A stretch of 64,000 nt of DNA from assembly GCF_017068395.1 (NCBI RefSeq), contig NZ_CP070619.1, positions 3,658,001 to 3,722,000 on the forward strand, read 5' to 3'. Numbering within the stretch: the first letter of the stretch is position 1; each line of letters starts with the position of its first letter. The translations under genes and the position numbers were made by a program. A model generated the notes under the pieces. It was not told where the DNA came from. It saw nothing but the letters and a program-made list of their open reading frames with translations, and did not search any database. This document shows positions 26,001 to 42,060 of this stretch, piece by piece. The DNA is from Rhodococcus pseudokoreensis (lineage in GTDB: Bacteria > Actinomycetota > Actinomycetes > Mycobacteriales > Mycobacteriaceae).

Positions 26001-26966
26001 ATGCCAGCCGTGACGGTCGACAACATCCTTGCCCTGCCGCGTATCGACGCACCTGCCCCCGGCGCCGTCGACCGCCCGGTCCGTTCGCTCACCACCGCAC
26101 CCGTCGGGTACGAGGGTGAAGGCTTCCCGGTGCGCCGCGCGTTCGCCGGCATCGACCTGTCGGCCCTCGACCCGTTCATCCACATGGACCAGATGGGCGA
26201 GGTCGACTACGCACCCGGTGAACCCAAGGGCACACCGTGGCATCCGCACCGCGGCTTCGAGACCGTCACCTACATGATCGACGGCATCATGGAGCACAAG
26301 GATTCCAACGGCGGCGGCGGCACCATCGGCGGCGGCGACACCCAGTGGATGACCGCGGGTGGCGGCATCCTGCACATCGAGACCCCACCCGAGCACCTGG
26401 TGACGAGCGGCGGACTGTTCCACGGCGTCCAGTTGTGGGTGAACCTGCCGCGCGACAACAAGATGGCCGCACCCCGCTACCAGGACATCACCGGCGCAAA
26501 GGTCGCCCTGCTGTCCTCGTCCGACGGCGGCGCTCTCGTTCGCGTCATCGCCGGCGACGTGGACGGTCACCACGGTCCCGGTTCCACGTACACGCCGATC
26601 AGCCTCGTGCACGCGACGGTCGCGCCGGGTGCGAGCCTGACGCTGCCGTGGAACCCCGAGTTCAACGCGCTCGCCTACGTCCTCGCGGGCGACGGACTCG
26701 TCGGCTCCGAGCGCCGGCCGATCCACATGGGTCAGACGGCCGTCTTCGGACGCGGTGACACCCTGACGATCGCCGCGGCGGACACGCAGGATTCGCGGAC
26801 CAAGTCGTTCGAGGTGTTCGTCCTCGGCGGCAAGCCGATCCGCGAGCCCGTCGCGATGGCCGGACCGTTCGTCATGAACACCAAGGCCGAGGTGCTACAG
26901 GCGTTCGAGGACTTCCAGGCCGGCCGCCTGGGTTCCGTTCCCGCAGCGCACGAAACGCTCGACTGA
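26001..26966 (+). CDS. Pirin family protein
   Basis: The 321-residue bicupin protein has the pirin metal-site sequence WHPHRGFETVTYMIDG in the N-terminal cupin (residues about 75-92), followed by MEHKDSNGGGGTIGGGDTQWMTAGGGILHIE, which contributes the remaining His and Glu ligands. The C-terminal cupin follows from about residue 180. Pirins bind iron; some act as quercetinases or as redox-sensing co-regulators, and the role here is not evident. It is a single-gene unit between elements E3 and E4. Confidence 0.85.
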   Translation: MPAVTVDNILALPRIDAPAPGAVDRPVRSLTTAPVGYEGEGFPVRRAFAGIDLSALDPFIHMDQMGEVDYAPGEPKGTPWHPHRGFETVTYMIDGIMEHKDSNGGGGTIGGGDTQWMTAGGGILHIETPPEHLVTSGGLFHGVQLWVNLPRDNKMAAPRYQDITGAKVALLSSSDGGALVRVIAGDVDGHHGPGSTYTPISLVHATVAPGASLTLPWNPEFNALAYVLAGDGLVGSERRPIHMGQTAVFGRGDTLTIAAADTQDSRTKSFEVFVLGGKPIREPVAMAGPFVMNTKAEVLQAFEDFQAGRLGSVPAAHETLD

Positions 26967-26973
26967 CGGGTAC

Positions 26974-27013
26974 GTGAGTGGCAAAGCGTGCGCGAGCACA
27001 CTTTGCCACTCAC
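26974..27013. repeat. 40-bp palindromic element E4 (class A)
   Basis: GTGAGTGGCAAAGCGTGCGC is followed by GAGCACACTTTGCCACTCAC; the outer 13 positions pair perfectly. It starts seven bases after the TGA of the pirin gene and lies between convergent genes. Confidence 0.85.
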
Positions 27014-27055
27014 GTGCGGAAGCCCCAGCGCGACAGCCCGATCAGAAGCAACCGC

Positions 27056-27406
27056 TCAGGGGCGCCGGATCTTCGCGTCGATGCGGTGGATGCGCAGGTC
27101 GTGCGGTGGGATCCGGAACGTCTCGACCACCCGGACCGTCGCGAGGGTGCGGCCGAGGAGTCCGGCGTCGAGGAGGTAGTCGACGGTGACGTTTTCGCCG
27201 TCGACCGTCCACACGCAGTCGCGGATCGACCGGATCACCCGGTACTGCGGGCCGCCGGACAGGCTTCGGCGCAGGTGATTTCCGGAGAATGCCGTCTTCA
27301 GCCCCATCTCGTACCGCACGGCCCGGGGTTCGATGGGCACCGAGTTGCCGTCGTGACTGAGCAACGCGTCCAGGTAGGCCCGGGCGACATCGACCTGTGT
27401 GTTCAT
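27056..27406 (-). CDS. Conserved small protein, probable NTF2-like fold
   Basis: This 116-residue protein begins NTQVDVARAYLDALLSHDGNSVPIEP, an N-terminal helix and acidic turn typical of NTF2-like ligand-binding proteins. A curved-sheet region follows (VIRSIRDCVWTVDGENVTVDYLLDA … VRVVETFRI). No catalytic residues are identified. The ATG follows the stop of the upstream lipoprotein gene by one base, so the two are co-transcribed and probably translationally coupled. Confidence 0.55.
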   Translation of the reverse strand: MNTQVDVARAYLDALLSHDGNSVPIEPRAVRYEMGLKTAFSGNHLRRSLSGGPQYRVIRSIRDCVWTVDGENVTVDYLLDAGLLGRTLATVRVVETFRIPPHDLRIHRIDAKIRRP

Positions 27407-27407
27407 C

Positions 27408-28409
27408 TCAGTAGTCGAACACTTCGGTCGCGGCGAGCACCAGAGTTTCCGCGTCGTCGCAGCTAGGTGCGGATGCCGCGACGGACGCCGTCAGCCGGTT
27501 GCCGATTTTGTCCCGTTCGCTCATCGGGCTCGACGGCAGGTTCGTGTCGAACACCGTCCCCGGATAGAAGTAGTAGTGGCATTCGATGGCGTCCCGGAAG
27601 TAGGTGAACGGCGTGCCGTCGAGTTCGACGGTTTCGGGTCCGCCTGCCTGCGACGGTTCCGGCGACAGCGCGAGTTGCACGGATGCCTCGGCGCCACCGC
27701 GGAGTGTCAGGAGGCATTCGTAGGGGCGGCTGCCGGCGGTGAACGTCTCGACGGACAGCTTCTCGACCACCCGGCACGGATCCTTTTGCGCAAGAGGAAT
27801 ATCCGATGACACCGGCGCCGCCAGCCTGCCCACGACCGATCCGAGTACCGTCCGCGCCTCCGCGCAGTCGTCGCCGGCCGCGGAGTCGCCCGTCCCGCCT
27901 GCCCCGTCGAGGTACGACACGTGCCCCCAACGCCCGGGGGCGACGGCGCCCGGGACCGGCGGCAGCGAGAAGTACAGGGTGCACGTGCCCGGGAGTGCGC
28001 CGGCCGCGGGACGCACCTCGATCCCCGACGCCGTCTCCCCCGCGCCGGTGCGCTCCGTGGGTTCGCGCTCACCGACCGTCACCTCGACCCAGACGGGGTT
28101 GGCGGGGGTGCCGCGGGCAGGCACCAGTTCGGCGTGGCAGGTCGACAGGTCGCCGACGGGCCCGAACGCGGTGACCTGCCCGAACGAGGCGACCACGTCC
28201 CGGTCGAGCAGTCCGCACGGCGCGAGGTCGCGGGCCGCGGCGGCGACGGCCAACTCCGCGCGGGTGTGCTCGCTGACCGGCAGGCCGTAGATCGGCTCGC
28301 CTGTCCCGGCGACGCTCGGCGCCCCCGCGACGACGCCGGAACACGACACCAGCAGCACCGAAAAAACGGCGGCGACCAGCGGTGATACCACCGTCGCGCT
28401 GCGGTTCAC
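27408..28409 (-). CDS. Secreted lipoprotein of unknown function with two repeated halves
   Basis: The protein is 333 residues from GTG 28407-28409, chosen because GAGGAG lies eight bases upstream; the open frame itself continues antisense through leuA. A signal peptide ends VFSVLLVSC. Two similar halves each contain a Cys in a PC or DPC context (LAPCGLLDRDVV, KDPCRVVEKLS), then further Cys residues. The pattern resembles DUF3558-type mycobacterial lipoproteins. Function is unknown. It is the first gene of a pair with the NTF2-like gene. Confidence 0.65.
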   Translation of the reverse strand: MNRSATVVSPLVAAVFSVLLVSCSGVVAGAPSVAGTGEPIYGLPVSEHTRAELAVAAAARDLAPCGLLDRDVVASFGQVTAFGPVGDLSTCHAELVPARGTPANPVWVEVTVGEREPTERTGAGETASGIEVRPAAGALPGTCTLYFSLPPVPGAVAPGRWGHVSYLDGAGGTGDSAAGDDCAEARTVLGSVVGRLAAPVSSDIPLAQKDPCRVVEKLSVETFTAGSRPYECLLTLRGGAEASVQLALSPEPSQAGGPETVELDGTPFTYFRDAIECHYYFYPGTVFDTNLPSSPMSERDKIGNRLTASVAASAPSCDDAETLVLAATEVFDY

Positions 28410-28475
28410 CGCGGTCTCCTCACTCGGACTTCGAACCCCGGCACGCGAACGACGATGCCCGGAGTACAGTGCTGA

Positions 28476-30422
<1,947 letters not shown>

Positions 30423-30437
30423 CCGCTTCCGCACCAC

Positions 30438-30476
30438 CGCTGCCGCAGGCGCGCATCACGCGCACCTGCGGCAGCG
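30438..30476 (+). terminator. Hairpin after leuA
   Basis: CGCTGCCGCAGG (30438-30449) pairs perfectly with CCTGCGGCAGCG (30465-30476), 15 bases after the leuA stop. A short T-containing stretch (TCGTTT) follows. It probably ends the leuA transcript before ctaD. Confidence 0.7.
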
Positions 30477-30592
30477 TCGTTTCCGGGCCTTGTTTCGGGG
30501 CGCGAAAGTGGCGCTCTCCGGGCACCGGGTGACTACCCTGGTAACGGAGTCCACACCGGACCCGAACCGCCTCGGACCCTTCGGGGGGCGTC

Positions 30593-32332
30593 GTGAATCT
30601 GGCATTTCAACAGCATCGGCCGGTCCGTCCGTATCCGGCCCGGCGTCGCCCCAAGGGCGCCTTCTTCTACAAGATGATCACGACGACGGATCCCAAGGAC
30701 CTGGGGATTCTGTACCTGATCACGTCGTTCGCGTTCTTCATGGCCGGCGGTCTGATGGCGCTGCTGATCCGCGGCGAACTGGCCGTCCCGGGTCTGCAGT
30801 TCCTGTCGAACGAGCAGTACAACCAGTTGTTCACGATGCACGGCACGATCATGCTGCTGCTGTACGCGACGCCGATCGTGTTCGGGTTCGCCAACTACAT
30901 CCTGCCGCTGCAGATCGGCGCCCCCGACGTCGCGTTCCCCCGTCTCAACGCGTTCAGTTACTGGGCGTTCCTGTTCGGCGGCACCATCGCGATCGCAGGG
31001 TTCGTCACCCCGGGCGGCGCCGCGGACTTCGGCTGGACGGCGTACTCGCCGCTGACGAGCACGCTGCACTCGCCGGGGGTCGGCGCCGACCTGTGGATCA
31101 TGGGGCTGGCGCTGTCCGGTCTCGGCACCATCCTCGGCGGGGTCAACATGATCACCACCGTCATCTGCCTGCGGGCGCCGGGCATGACGATGTTCCGGAT
31201 GCCGATCTTCACGTGGAACATCTTCGTCACCAGCATCCTGATCCTGGTCGCGTTCCCGATCCTCACGGCCGCGCTGATGGGCCTGTTCGTCGACCGGCAC
31301 CTGGGCGGCAACCTGTACGACCCGGCGACCGGCGGCGTGCTGCTGTGGCAGCACCTGTTCTGGTTCTTCGGCCACCCGGAGGTGTACATCGTGGCGCTGC
31401 CGTTCTTCGGCATCGTCACGGAGGTCTTCCCCGTGTTCAGCCGCAAACCGGTGTTCGGGTACAACGGGCTCGTCTACGCGACGATCGCCATCGCGGCCCT
31501 GTCGATCGCCGTGTGGGCGCACCACATGTACGCGACCGGAGCGGTGCTGCTGCCGTTCTTCTCGTTCATGACGTTCCTGATCGCGGTGCCCACCGGGGTG
31601 AAGATCTTCAACTGGGTCGGCACCATGTGGAAGGGTCAGCTGACGTTCGAGACCCCCATGCTGTTCTCGCTCGGCTTCCTCATCACGTTCATCTTCGGCG
31701 GCCTCACCGGCGTGATCCTCGCGAGCCCGCCGCTGGACTTCCACGTCACGGACAGCTACTTCGTGATCGCCCACTTCCACTACGTACTGTTCGGGACGAT
31801 CGTGTTCGCCACGTACGCCGGCATCTACTTCTGGTTCCCGAAGATGACCGGGCGCATGCTCGACGAACGCCTCGGCAAGTGGCACTTCTGGACGACGTTC
31901 ACCGGGTTCCACGGCACGTTCCTCGTCCAGCACTGGCTCGGGGCGGAGGGGATGCCTCGCCGCTACGCGGACTACCTGCCCTCGGACGGCTTCACCGTCC
32001 TCAACTCGGTGTCCACGGTGTTCGCGTTCGTCCTCGGGGCGTCGACGGTGCCGTTCGTCTGGAACGTCTTCAAGAGCTACCGCTACGGCGAGGTGGTGAC
32101 GGTGGACGATCCGTGGGGTTTCGGCAACTCCCTCGAGTGGGCGACCAGCTGCCCGCCGCCGCGGCACAACTTCACGGAGTTGCCGCGCATCCGCTCCGAG
32201 CGGCCGGCGTTCGAACTGCACTATCCGCACATGGTCGACCGGATGCACCGCGAGGCGCACGTGGGCCTGCGGGGCGCGGTGGCGCACGCGACCGAACCGG
32301 CCGCCGTCGAACCGAAGGTGAACCCTCAGTAA
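30593..32332 (+). CDS. ctaD: Cytochrome c oxidase subunit I
   Basis: The 579-residue protein has about 12 membrane spans and all main subunit I signatures: the heme a ligand region [11 protein letters not shown], the Cu-B and Tyr cross-link motif [14 protein letters not shown], the His pair WAHHMYATG, and the heme ligands [15 protein letters not shown]. It reduces oxygen to water in the membrane and contributes proton pumping. The start is GTG 30593 with GGGGGG upstream. Other oxidase subunits are not adjacent, which is usual for ctaD in Corynebacteriales. Confidence 0.95.
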   Translation: MNLAFQQHRPVRPYPARRRPKGAFFYKMITTTDPKDLGILYLITSFAFFMAGGLMALLIRGELAVPGLQFLSNEQYNQLFTMHGTIMLLLYATPIVFGFANYILPLQIGAPDVAFPRLNAFSYWAFLFGGTIAIAGFVTPGGAADFGWTAYSPLTSTLHSPGVGADLWIMGLALSGLGTILGGVNMITTVICLRAPGMTMFRMPIFTWNIFVTSILILVAFPILTAALMGLFVDRHLGGNLYDPATGGVLLWQHLFWFFGHPEVYIVALPFFGIVTEVFPVFSRKPVFGYNGLVYATIAIAALSIAVWAHHMYATGAVLLPFFSFMTFLIAVPTGVKIFNWVGTMWKGQLTFETPMLFSLGFLITFIFGGLTGVILASPPLDFHVTDSYFVIAHFHYVLFGTIVFATYAGIYFWFPKMTGRMLDERLGKWHFWTTFTGFHGTFLVQHWLGAEGMPRRYADYLPSDGFTVLNSVSTVFAFVLGASTVPFVWNVFKSYRYGEVVTVDDPWGFGNSLEWATSCPPPRHNFTELPRIRSERPAFELHYPHMVDRMHREAHVGLRGAVAHATEPAAVEPKVNPQ

Positions 32333-32748
32333 CTACCGTGTGAAAGTTCCCGTCTGCGAGAACATCTCGAAAAACCGGACGAAACCGACTCCGTGACAAC
32401 GGGTTGCAGATAGTTTGCCGAAGGACGCCCAGTTCGACGGAATTCCGGCCTTCTTACTCTCTCGTAGGGTCGACACGCAAGTCCTTGAAGACTTGACAAG
32501 CCGATCGGGGCCTCGCAGAAGTTACGCGCGGGTACATATTTTCGACGTTATGCTCGCATTCCCCGAGCATCGAACCTGCAACGACGCAGGTCCGACGATC
32601 GCGTTCGGGGCGCCCCTGGAGGTAGTCAAGCGGGTTGTGCAGGGGTGCACGTGTCCGCGAAGGCGGCACCCAGTCCTCGGCGGACATGGCCTTGGCCATC
32701 GAAACACTCTGCGGATCAATGAGTTTTACGGAAACGGAGCGATAACAG
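32333..32748. other. Intergenic region before the fused carboxylase
   Basis: This 416-base region is less GC-rich than its surroundings. It contains a 6-bp dyad CAAGTC…GACTTG (32478-32495), with TTGACA overlapping its right side, and a TATGCT (about 32548) that could be a -10. An open frame at 32415-32873 overlaps the carboxylase start and has poor coding character, so I do not call it. The carboxylase promoter is probably here. Confidence 0.4.
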
Positions 32749-38230
<5,482 letters not shown>

Positions 38231-38237
38231 TCCCCAC

Positions 38238-38278
38238 CCGAACGGCCGCGGCACCTACCTGGTGTCGCGGCCGTTCGG
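38238..38278 (+). terminator. Hairpin after the fused carboxylase
   Basis: CCGAACGGCCGCG (38238-38250) pairs perfectly with CGCGGCCGTTCGG (38266-38278), starting seven bases after the carboxylase stop and followed by CGTTT. It is a strong GC-rich stem with a short T-run. Confidence 0.8.
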
Positions 38279-38394
38279 CGTTTCACGGGCCTGGGCTCTG
38301 CACGCCGCATTTCACCTGTTTCGGATGACGCGGGCGCCCCGACCCGGTGCGATAGTCAGCGCAGAGTGAATTCGACTGTGAATGGAGCGCTGCT

Positions 38395-38775
38395 ATGGAC
38401 TCTTTCTGGGACTTTCTCTGGGTGATCATCGTCACCTTCGGCTTCGTGGCCTACCTGATCCTGTTGTTCTCCATCATCACCGACCTGTTCCGCGACCATA
38501 AGACGTCGGGCTGGGTGAAGGCGATCTGGATCGTCTTCCTGTTCTTCGTCCCGCTGCTGACCGCACTCGTGTACCTCATCACCCGCAGCAAGAGCATGGC
38601 CGAACGGTCGATGGCGGCCGCGCAGGAGGCGAAGCAGGCGCAGGACAGCTACATCCGTTCCGTCGCGGGCAAGTCCTCGGCCGAGCAGATCGCGGACGCG
38701 AAGGCCCTCCTCGACGCCGGCACCATCACCCAGGCGGAATACGACACGCTGAAGGCGAAGGCGCTGAGCAGCTGA
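38395..38775 (+). CDS. Small membrane protein with PLDc_N-like spans and C-terminal SHOCT domain
   Basis: This 126-residue protein has two membrane spans (residues about 8-28 and 42-62: WVIIVTFGFVAYLILLFSII, AIWIVFLFFVPLLTALVYLI). An amphipathic Ala/Gln/Lys helix follows, then a SHOCT domain at the C-terminus (SSAEQIADAKALLDAGTITQAEYDTLKAKAL). SHOCT domains are thought to mediate oligomerisation; the role is unknown. A tandem repeat begins at its stop codon. Confidence 0.75.
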   Translation: MDSFWDFLWVIIVTFGFVAYLILLFSIITDLFRDHKTSGWVKAIWIVFLFFVPLLTALVYLITRSKSMAERSMAAAQEAKQAQDSYIRSVAGKSSAEQIADAKALLDAGTITQAEYDTLKAKALSS

Positions 38776-38837
38776 GCACTGGGCAGCTGAGCACTGGGCA
38801 GCTGAGCACTGGGCAGCTGAGCACTGGGCAGCTGAGC
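38770..38837 (+). repeat. Tandem 15-bp repeat, four copies plus a partial
   Basis: AGCTGAGCACTGGGC occurs four times without change (38770-38829) and is followed by eight matching bases. The first unit contains the last Ser codon and TGA stop of the SHOCT gene, so the array arose by expansion of the gene's 3' end. Each unit keeps TGA in the same frame, so copy number does not alter the protein. A likely variable-number tandem repeat. Confidence 0.9.
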
Positions 38838-38849
38838 GCCCGCCGCGAC

Positions 38850-38876
38850 GAAGGCCCGCCTGCCCGGCGGGCCTTC
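38850..38876. terminator. Bidirectional terminator hairpin
   Basis: GAAGGCCCGCC (38850-38860) and GGCGGGCCTTC (38866-38876) form a perfect 11-bp stem with a five-base loop, followed by TTCC. It lies between the SHOCT gene and the convergent LysR gene. Confidence 0.85.
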
Positions 38877-38897
38877 TTCCGTGTCCGGCCCCTTCAC

Positions 38898-39791
38898 TCA
38901 CTCCCCGATCCGGGCTGCGACGTCCCGGAACGCCTGCAGCACGGTGGCGACGGCGGGAACGTCGTCGGCGGCGGGTCTGCGCGCCAGTTCGTAGATGCGG
39001 GCCGCACGGACCCCGGCGAGGGGAAGCTGCACCACCGCGCGGCTGGTCACCGCGTGCCGAGCCAGCAGGGCCACGCCGTGACCGCCGGCGACGAGTTCCT
39101 CGATGACCCGGAAGTCGTTGATGCGCATCGCCACGTGCGGCTGCACACCCGTCGCGGCGGCCACCGACATCAGCACGTCGTCGACGGGAAAGCCGCCGCG
39201 CACACTGATCCACCGCTCGTCCGCCAGCTGGTCCGGCCGGACCGCGTCCTGTCCGGCGAGCGGATGGCCGGGCGGCAGGATGAGGTCGATGGGCTCGCGC
39301 ATCAGCGGCTCGGCCGTCACCCGTGGCGAAGACGTGTCCGGGGCCCGCTCGTCGCGGTGGGTCAGTACCACGTCGTAATCGGCGAGCAGGGCGGGCACCG
39401 CGGCCGCGGGCAGGTCCTCGTCCCGCGCCTGCAGGTCCACCCCGCTGCCCGCGAGCGCGTCCAGCAGTCCCGGCAGCAGCAGCGCGGCACCTGACGGGAA
39501 CAGCGCCACCCGCACCCGGCCGCGCGGCGAACCGCGGTAGGCGCTCATCTCCGCCGCCGCGCGGTCCAGGGCGGCCACGACGTCGTCGGCGCGGACGACG
39601 AGGGCCTGACCGGCATCGGTGAGCCGCAACCGGCGGCCTGCCGGTTCGAGCAGCGTCACCCCGGCCTCCCGCGCGAGGATCTTGAGCTGCTGCGACACCG
39701 CCGACGGCGTCATCGACAACGCCTGCGCGGTCGCCGCCACCGTCCCGCGGTCCGCGAGCTCGCGGAGCACACGCAACCGGGTCGCATCCAT
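38898..39791 (-). CDS. LysR-family transcriptional regulator
   Basis: The 297-residue protein has an N-terminal winged helix-turn-helix (MDATRLRVLRELADRGTVAATAQALSMTPSAVSQQLKILAREAG) and a type 2 periplasmic-binding-like effector domain from about residue 90. It is divergent from an EamA-family transporter gene 73 bases away and probably controls it. A TGTAG…CTACA dyad covers its own start codon. Confidence 0.85.
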   Translation of the reverse strand: MDATRLRVLRELADRGTVAATAQALSMTPSAVSQQLKILAREAGVTLLEPAGRRLRLTDAGQALVVRADDVVAALDRAAAEMSAYRGSPRGRVRVALFPSGAALLLPGLLDALAGSGVDLQARDEDLPAAAVPALLADYDVVLTHRDERAPDTSSPRVTAEPLMREPIDLILPPGHPLAGQDAVRPDQLADERWISVRGGFPVDDVLMSVAAATGVQPHVAMRINDFRVIEELVAGGHGVALLARHAVTSRAVVQLPLAGVRAARIYELARRPAADDVPAVATVLQAFRDVAARIGE

Positions 39792-39806
39792 GTAGCAAAA
39801 CTACAT
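39790..39806. promoter_or_regulatory. Candidate LysR operator
   Basis: ATGTAGcaaaaCTACAT is a perfect 6-bp inverted repeat with a five-base centre, containing the T-N11-A pattern of LysR sites. It overlaps the LysR start codon and is about 60 bases before the transporter start, fitting control of both divergent genes. Confidence 0.55.
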
Positions 39807-39863
39807 CGATGGTGCACTTTAATGCGCTTGTCCTGATTGTTTCCGGCCCTCACGATGGAATGC

Positions 39864-40781
39864 ATGACCTCCCGCGACCGGCTGCTCGGACTCACCGTCG
39901 TCGTTCTCTGGGGGCTCAACTTCCTCGCCATCCGCGCCGGCCTCGACCACTTCCCGCCGTTCTTCTTCGCCGCGCTGCGTTTCTTCGTCATCGCGATCCC
40001 GGTGATCCTGTTCGTGCCCCGTCCGCAGGTCCCGCTGAAGTGGCTGCTCGTGTACGGCCTCGGGTTCGGCGTCGGCCAGTTCGCGTTCCTGTTCTGGGCC
40101 ATGCACGTCGGCATGCCGACCGGGCTGGCGTCGCTGGTGCTGCAGTCCTCCGCGCCGTTCACGGTGGCCCTCGGCGCGGCCGCGCTGCGGGAGCGGCTGC
40201 GGCCGGCGCAGGTCGGCGGACTGTTGGTCGCGATGGCCGGGATGACCGTCATCGGCTGCGACCGCGCCCAGCACGCCGCGCTGCTGCCGGTGGCCCTGAC
40301 CCTGCTCGCGGGACTGTCGTGGGCGCTGGGCAACATCGGCAACCGCAAGGCCGCGTCGGACCAGCCGATGCGGCTGATGCTGTGGATGTGCGTCATTCCG
40401 CCGCTGCCGATGCTGGTGCTGTCGCTCGGGGTGGAGGGACCGTCGGCCGGCTGGGACTCCCTGACGTCCTCGCTGCACGGCACCGGCCCGCTGGCGCTCG
40501 CGGGCCTCGCCTACATCGTGATCCTCGGCACGGTCGCGGGCTCCGGTCTGTGGACGGCGCTGCTCAGCCGCTACCCCGCCGGGATGGTCGCGCCGTTCTC
40601 CCTCCTGGTCCCGATCGTCGGGATCGGGGCGTCCTGGCTGGTGCTGCACGAGGAGCCGAGCGTCCTGTCGCTGATCGGCGGGGCTGTCGTCATCGCCGGT
40701 GCCGCCGCCACCCAGGTGAGCGCCAGAGTGCGTCCGGGCACACTTTCGCACTCACCTGCCCCCGCGCGAGTCGGCGTCTGA
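39864..40781 (+). CDS. EamA/DMT-family transporter
   Basis: The 305-residue protein (ATG 39864; ATG 39855 is also possible) has ten membrane spans in two EamA repeats, beginning LLGLTVVVLWGLNFLAIRAGL and LLPVALTLLAGLSWALGNIGNR. It resembles RhaT/YdcZ-type exporters of amino acids or metabolites such as YddG and EamA. The substrate is unknown. The final residues, about QVSARVRPGTLSHSP, are encoded by palindrome E5, so the insertion seems to have lengthened the C-terminus. Confidence 0.8.
   Translation: MTSRDRLLGLTVVVLWGLNFLAIRAGLDHFPPFFFAALRFFVIAIPVILFVPRPQVPLKWLLVYGLGFGVGQFAFLFWAMHVGMPTGLASLVLQSSAPFTVALGAAALRERLRPAQVGGLLVAMAGMTVIGCDRAQHAALLPVALTLLAGLSWALGNIGNRKAASDQPMRLMLWMCVIPPLPMLVLSLGVEGPSAGWDSLTSSLHGTGPLALAGLAYIVILGTVAGSGLWTALLSRYPAGMVAPFSLLVPIVGIGASWLVLHEEPSVLSLIGGAVVIAGAAATQVSARVRPGTLSHSPAPARVGV
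40716..40755. repeat. 40-bp palindromic element E5 (class A), inside a coding end
   Basis: GTGAGCGCCAGAGTGCGTCC is followed by GGGCACACTTTCGCACTCAC; pairing extends two bases outward (40714-40757). It lies wholly inside the 3' end of the EamA transporter gene and is read through. It shows more mismatches than E8, as expected for an older or coding-constrained copy. Confidence 0.75.
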
Positions 40782-40806
40782 CCGGACCCTGTGCAAAACT
40801 CGCGGA

Positions 40807-42060
40807 GTGAGTACTGGAACTGGGATCACCACGCGCGGCAAGGTCGCCCTGCGCGCAGCGGCCGCGGCCTCCTGGGCGTCGCAGAAGGCCGGGCGCGGCA
40901 AGGGCTCGATGATCGGCGGCCTGATCGCCCTCAAGATCGACCCGACCCTGATGGAACAGCTCGGCGCCCACCGGCGCACCGCGGTGATCACCGGCACCAA
41001 CGGCAAGTCCACCACCACCCGGATGACCGCGGCGGCGCTCTCCACGCTCGGTGAGGTCGCGACGCAGGCGGACGGCGCCAACATGGACGCCGGCATCGTC
41101 GCGGCGCTCAGCACCCGCGTCCACGCGCCCCTCGCCGCCCTCGAGGTCGACGAACTGCACGTCCCGCACGTCAGCGACGCCGTCAACCCCGAAGCCCTCG
41201 TTCTGCTCAACCTCAGCCGCGACCAGCTCGACCGCGTCGGCGAGATCAACATGATCGAACGCAAACTCCGCGCCTGCGTCGCCGCGCACCCGGAGTCCGT
41301 CGTCATCGCCAACTGCGACGACGTCCTCGTCACCTCCGTCGCCTACGACGCGAAGAACGTCGTCTGGGTCGCCGCGGGCGGCGGCTGGGCCAGCGACGCC
41401 GCCAGCTGTCCGCGCACCGGCGAACCCATCGTCTGGGAGGGCTCGCACTGGCGCAGCACCGGCTCCGACTTCGCGCGCCCGACCCCCGACTGGTGGCTGG
41501 ACGACGAAAACCTGTACGGGCCCGACGGTCTGAAGATCCCGATGACGCTCGCCCTGCCCGGGCGCGCCAACCGCGGCAACGCCGCGCAGGCCGTCGCGGC
41601 GGCCGTCGCGATGGGCGCGAAGGCGGAGGACGCGGTCGCCGCCGCGGCTACCGTGCAGGAGGTCGCGGGCCGCTACAGCACCGTCGAGGTCGGATCGCAC
41701 TCCGTGCACATGCTGCTCGCCAAGAACCCCGCCGGCTGGCAGGAAGCGCTGTCGATGATCGACCCCACCGTCGACGGACTCGTGATCGCCGTCAACGGGC
41801 AGGTCCCCGACGGCGAGGACCTGTCCTGGCTGTGGGACGTGCGGTTCGAGCACTTCGAGGGAGTCAAGGTGGTCGCGGCCGGCGAACGCGGAACCGACCT
41901 GGCCGTCCGCCTCACGTACGCCGGAGTCGAGCACACCCTCGACCCGAACCCGTTGCGGGCCATCGCGTCCTGCCCACCCGGACGCGTCGAGGTGCTCGCC
42001 AACTACACCGCGTTCCGCGACCTCAACACCGCCATCGCGAAGGAGGCGCGCAATGCCTGA
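40807..42060 (+). CDS. murT: Lipid II isoglutaminyl synthase subunit MurT
   Basis: This 417-residue Mur-ligase-like protein has the ATP loop VITGTNGKSTTTRM at about residues 60-73, the central domain (LNLSRDQLDRVGEINMIERKL) and the C-terminal DUF1727 domain (MLLAKNPAGWQEAL … VLANYTAF). With GatD it amidates the D-Glu alpha-carboxylate of lipid II, using ATP and ammonia, in the cytoplasm. The Cys4 zinc ribbon of the Staphylococcus enzyme is reduced here to a single Cys (ASCPRTGEPIVW). The start is GTG 40807; it overlaps gatD by eight bases. Confidence 0.9.
   Translation: MSTGTGITTRGKVALRAAAAASWASQKAGRGKGSMIGGLIALKIDPTLMEQLGAHRRTAVITGTNGKSTTTRMTAAALSTLGEVATQADGANMDAGIVAALSTRVHAPLAALEVDELHVPHVSDAVNPEALVLLNLSRDQLDRVGEINMIERKLRACVAAHPESVVIANCDDVLVTSVAYDAKNVVWVAAGGGWASDAASCPRTGEPIVWEGSHWRSTGSDFARPTPDWWLDDENLYGPDGLKIPMTLALPGRANRGNAAQAVAAAVAMGAKAEDAVAAAATVQEVAGRYSTVEVGSHSVHMLLAKNPAGWQEALSMIDPTVDGLVIAVNGQVPDGEDLSWLWDVRFEHFEGVKVVAAGERGTDLAVRLTYAGVEHTLDPNPLRAIASCPPGRVEVLANYTAFRDLNTAIAKEARNA

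Noticed and set aside
38649..38897. A minus-strand frame encoding repeated SAQLP units
   Set aside because: It is only the antisense reading of the 15-bp tandem repeat and the SHOCT gene; its coding potential comes from the repeat period being a multiple of three.
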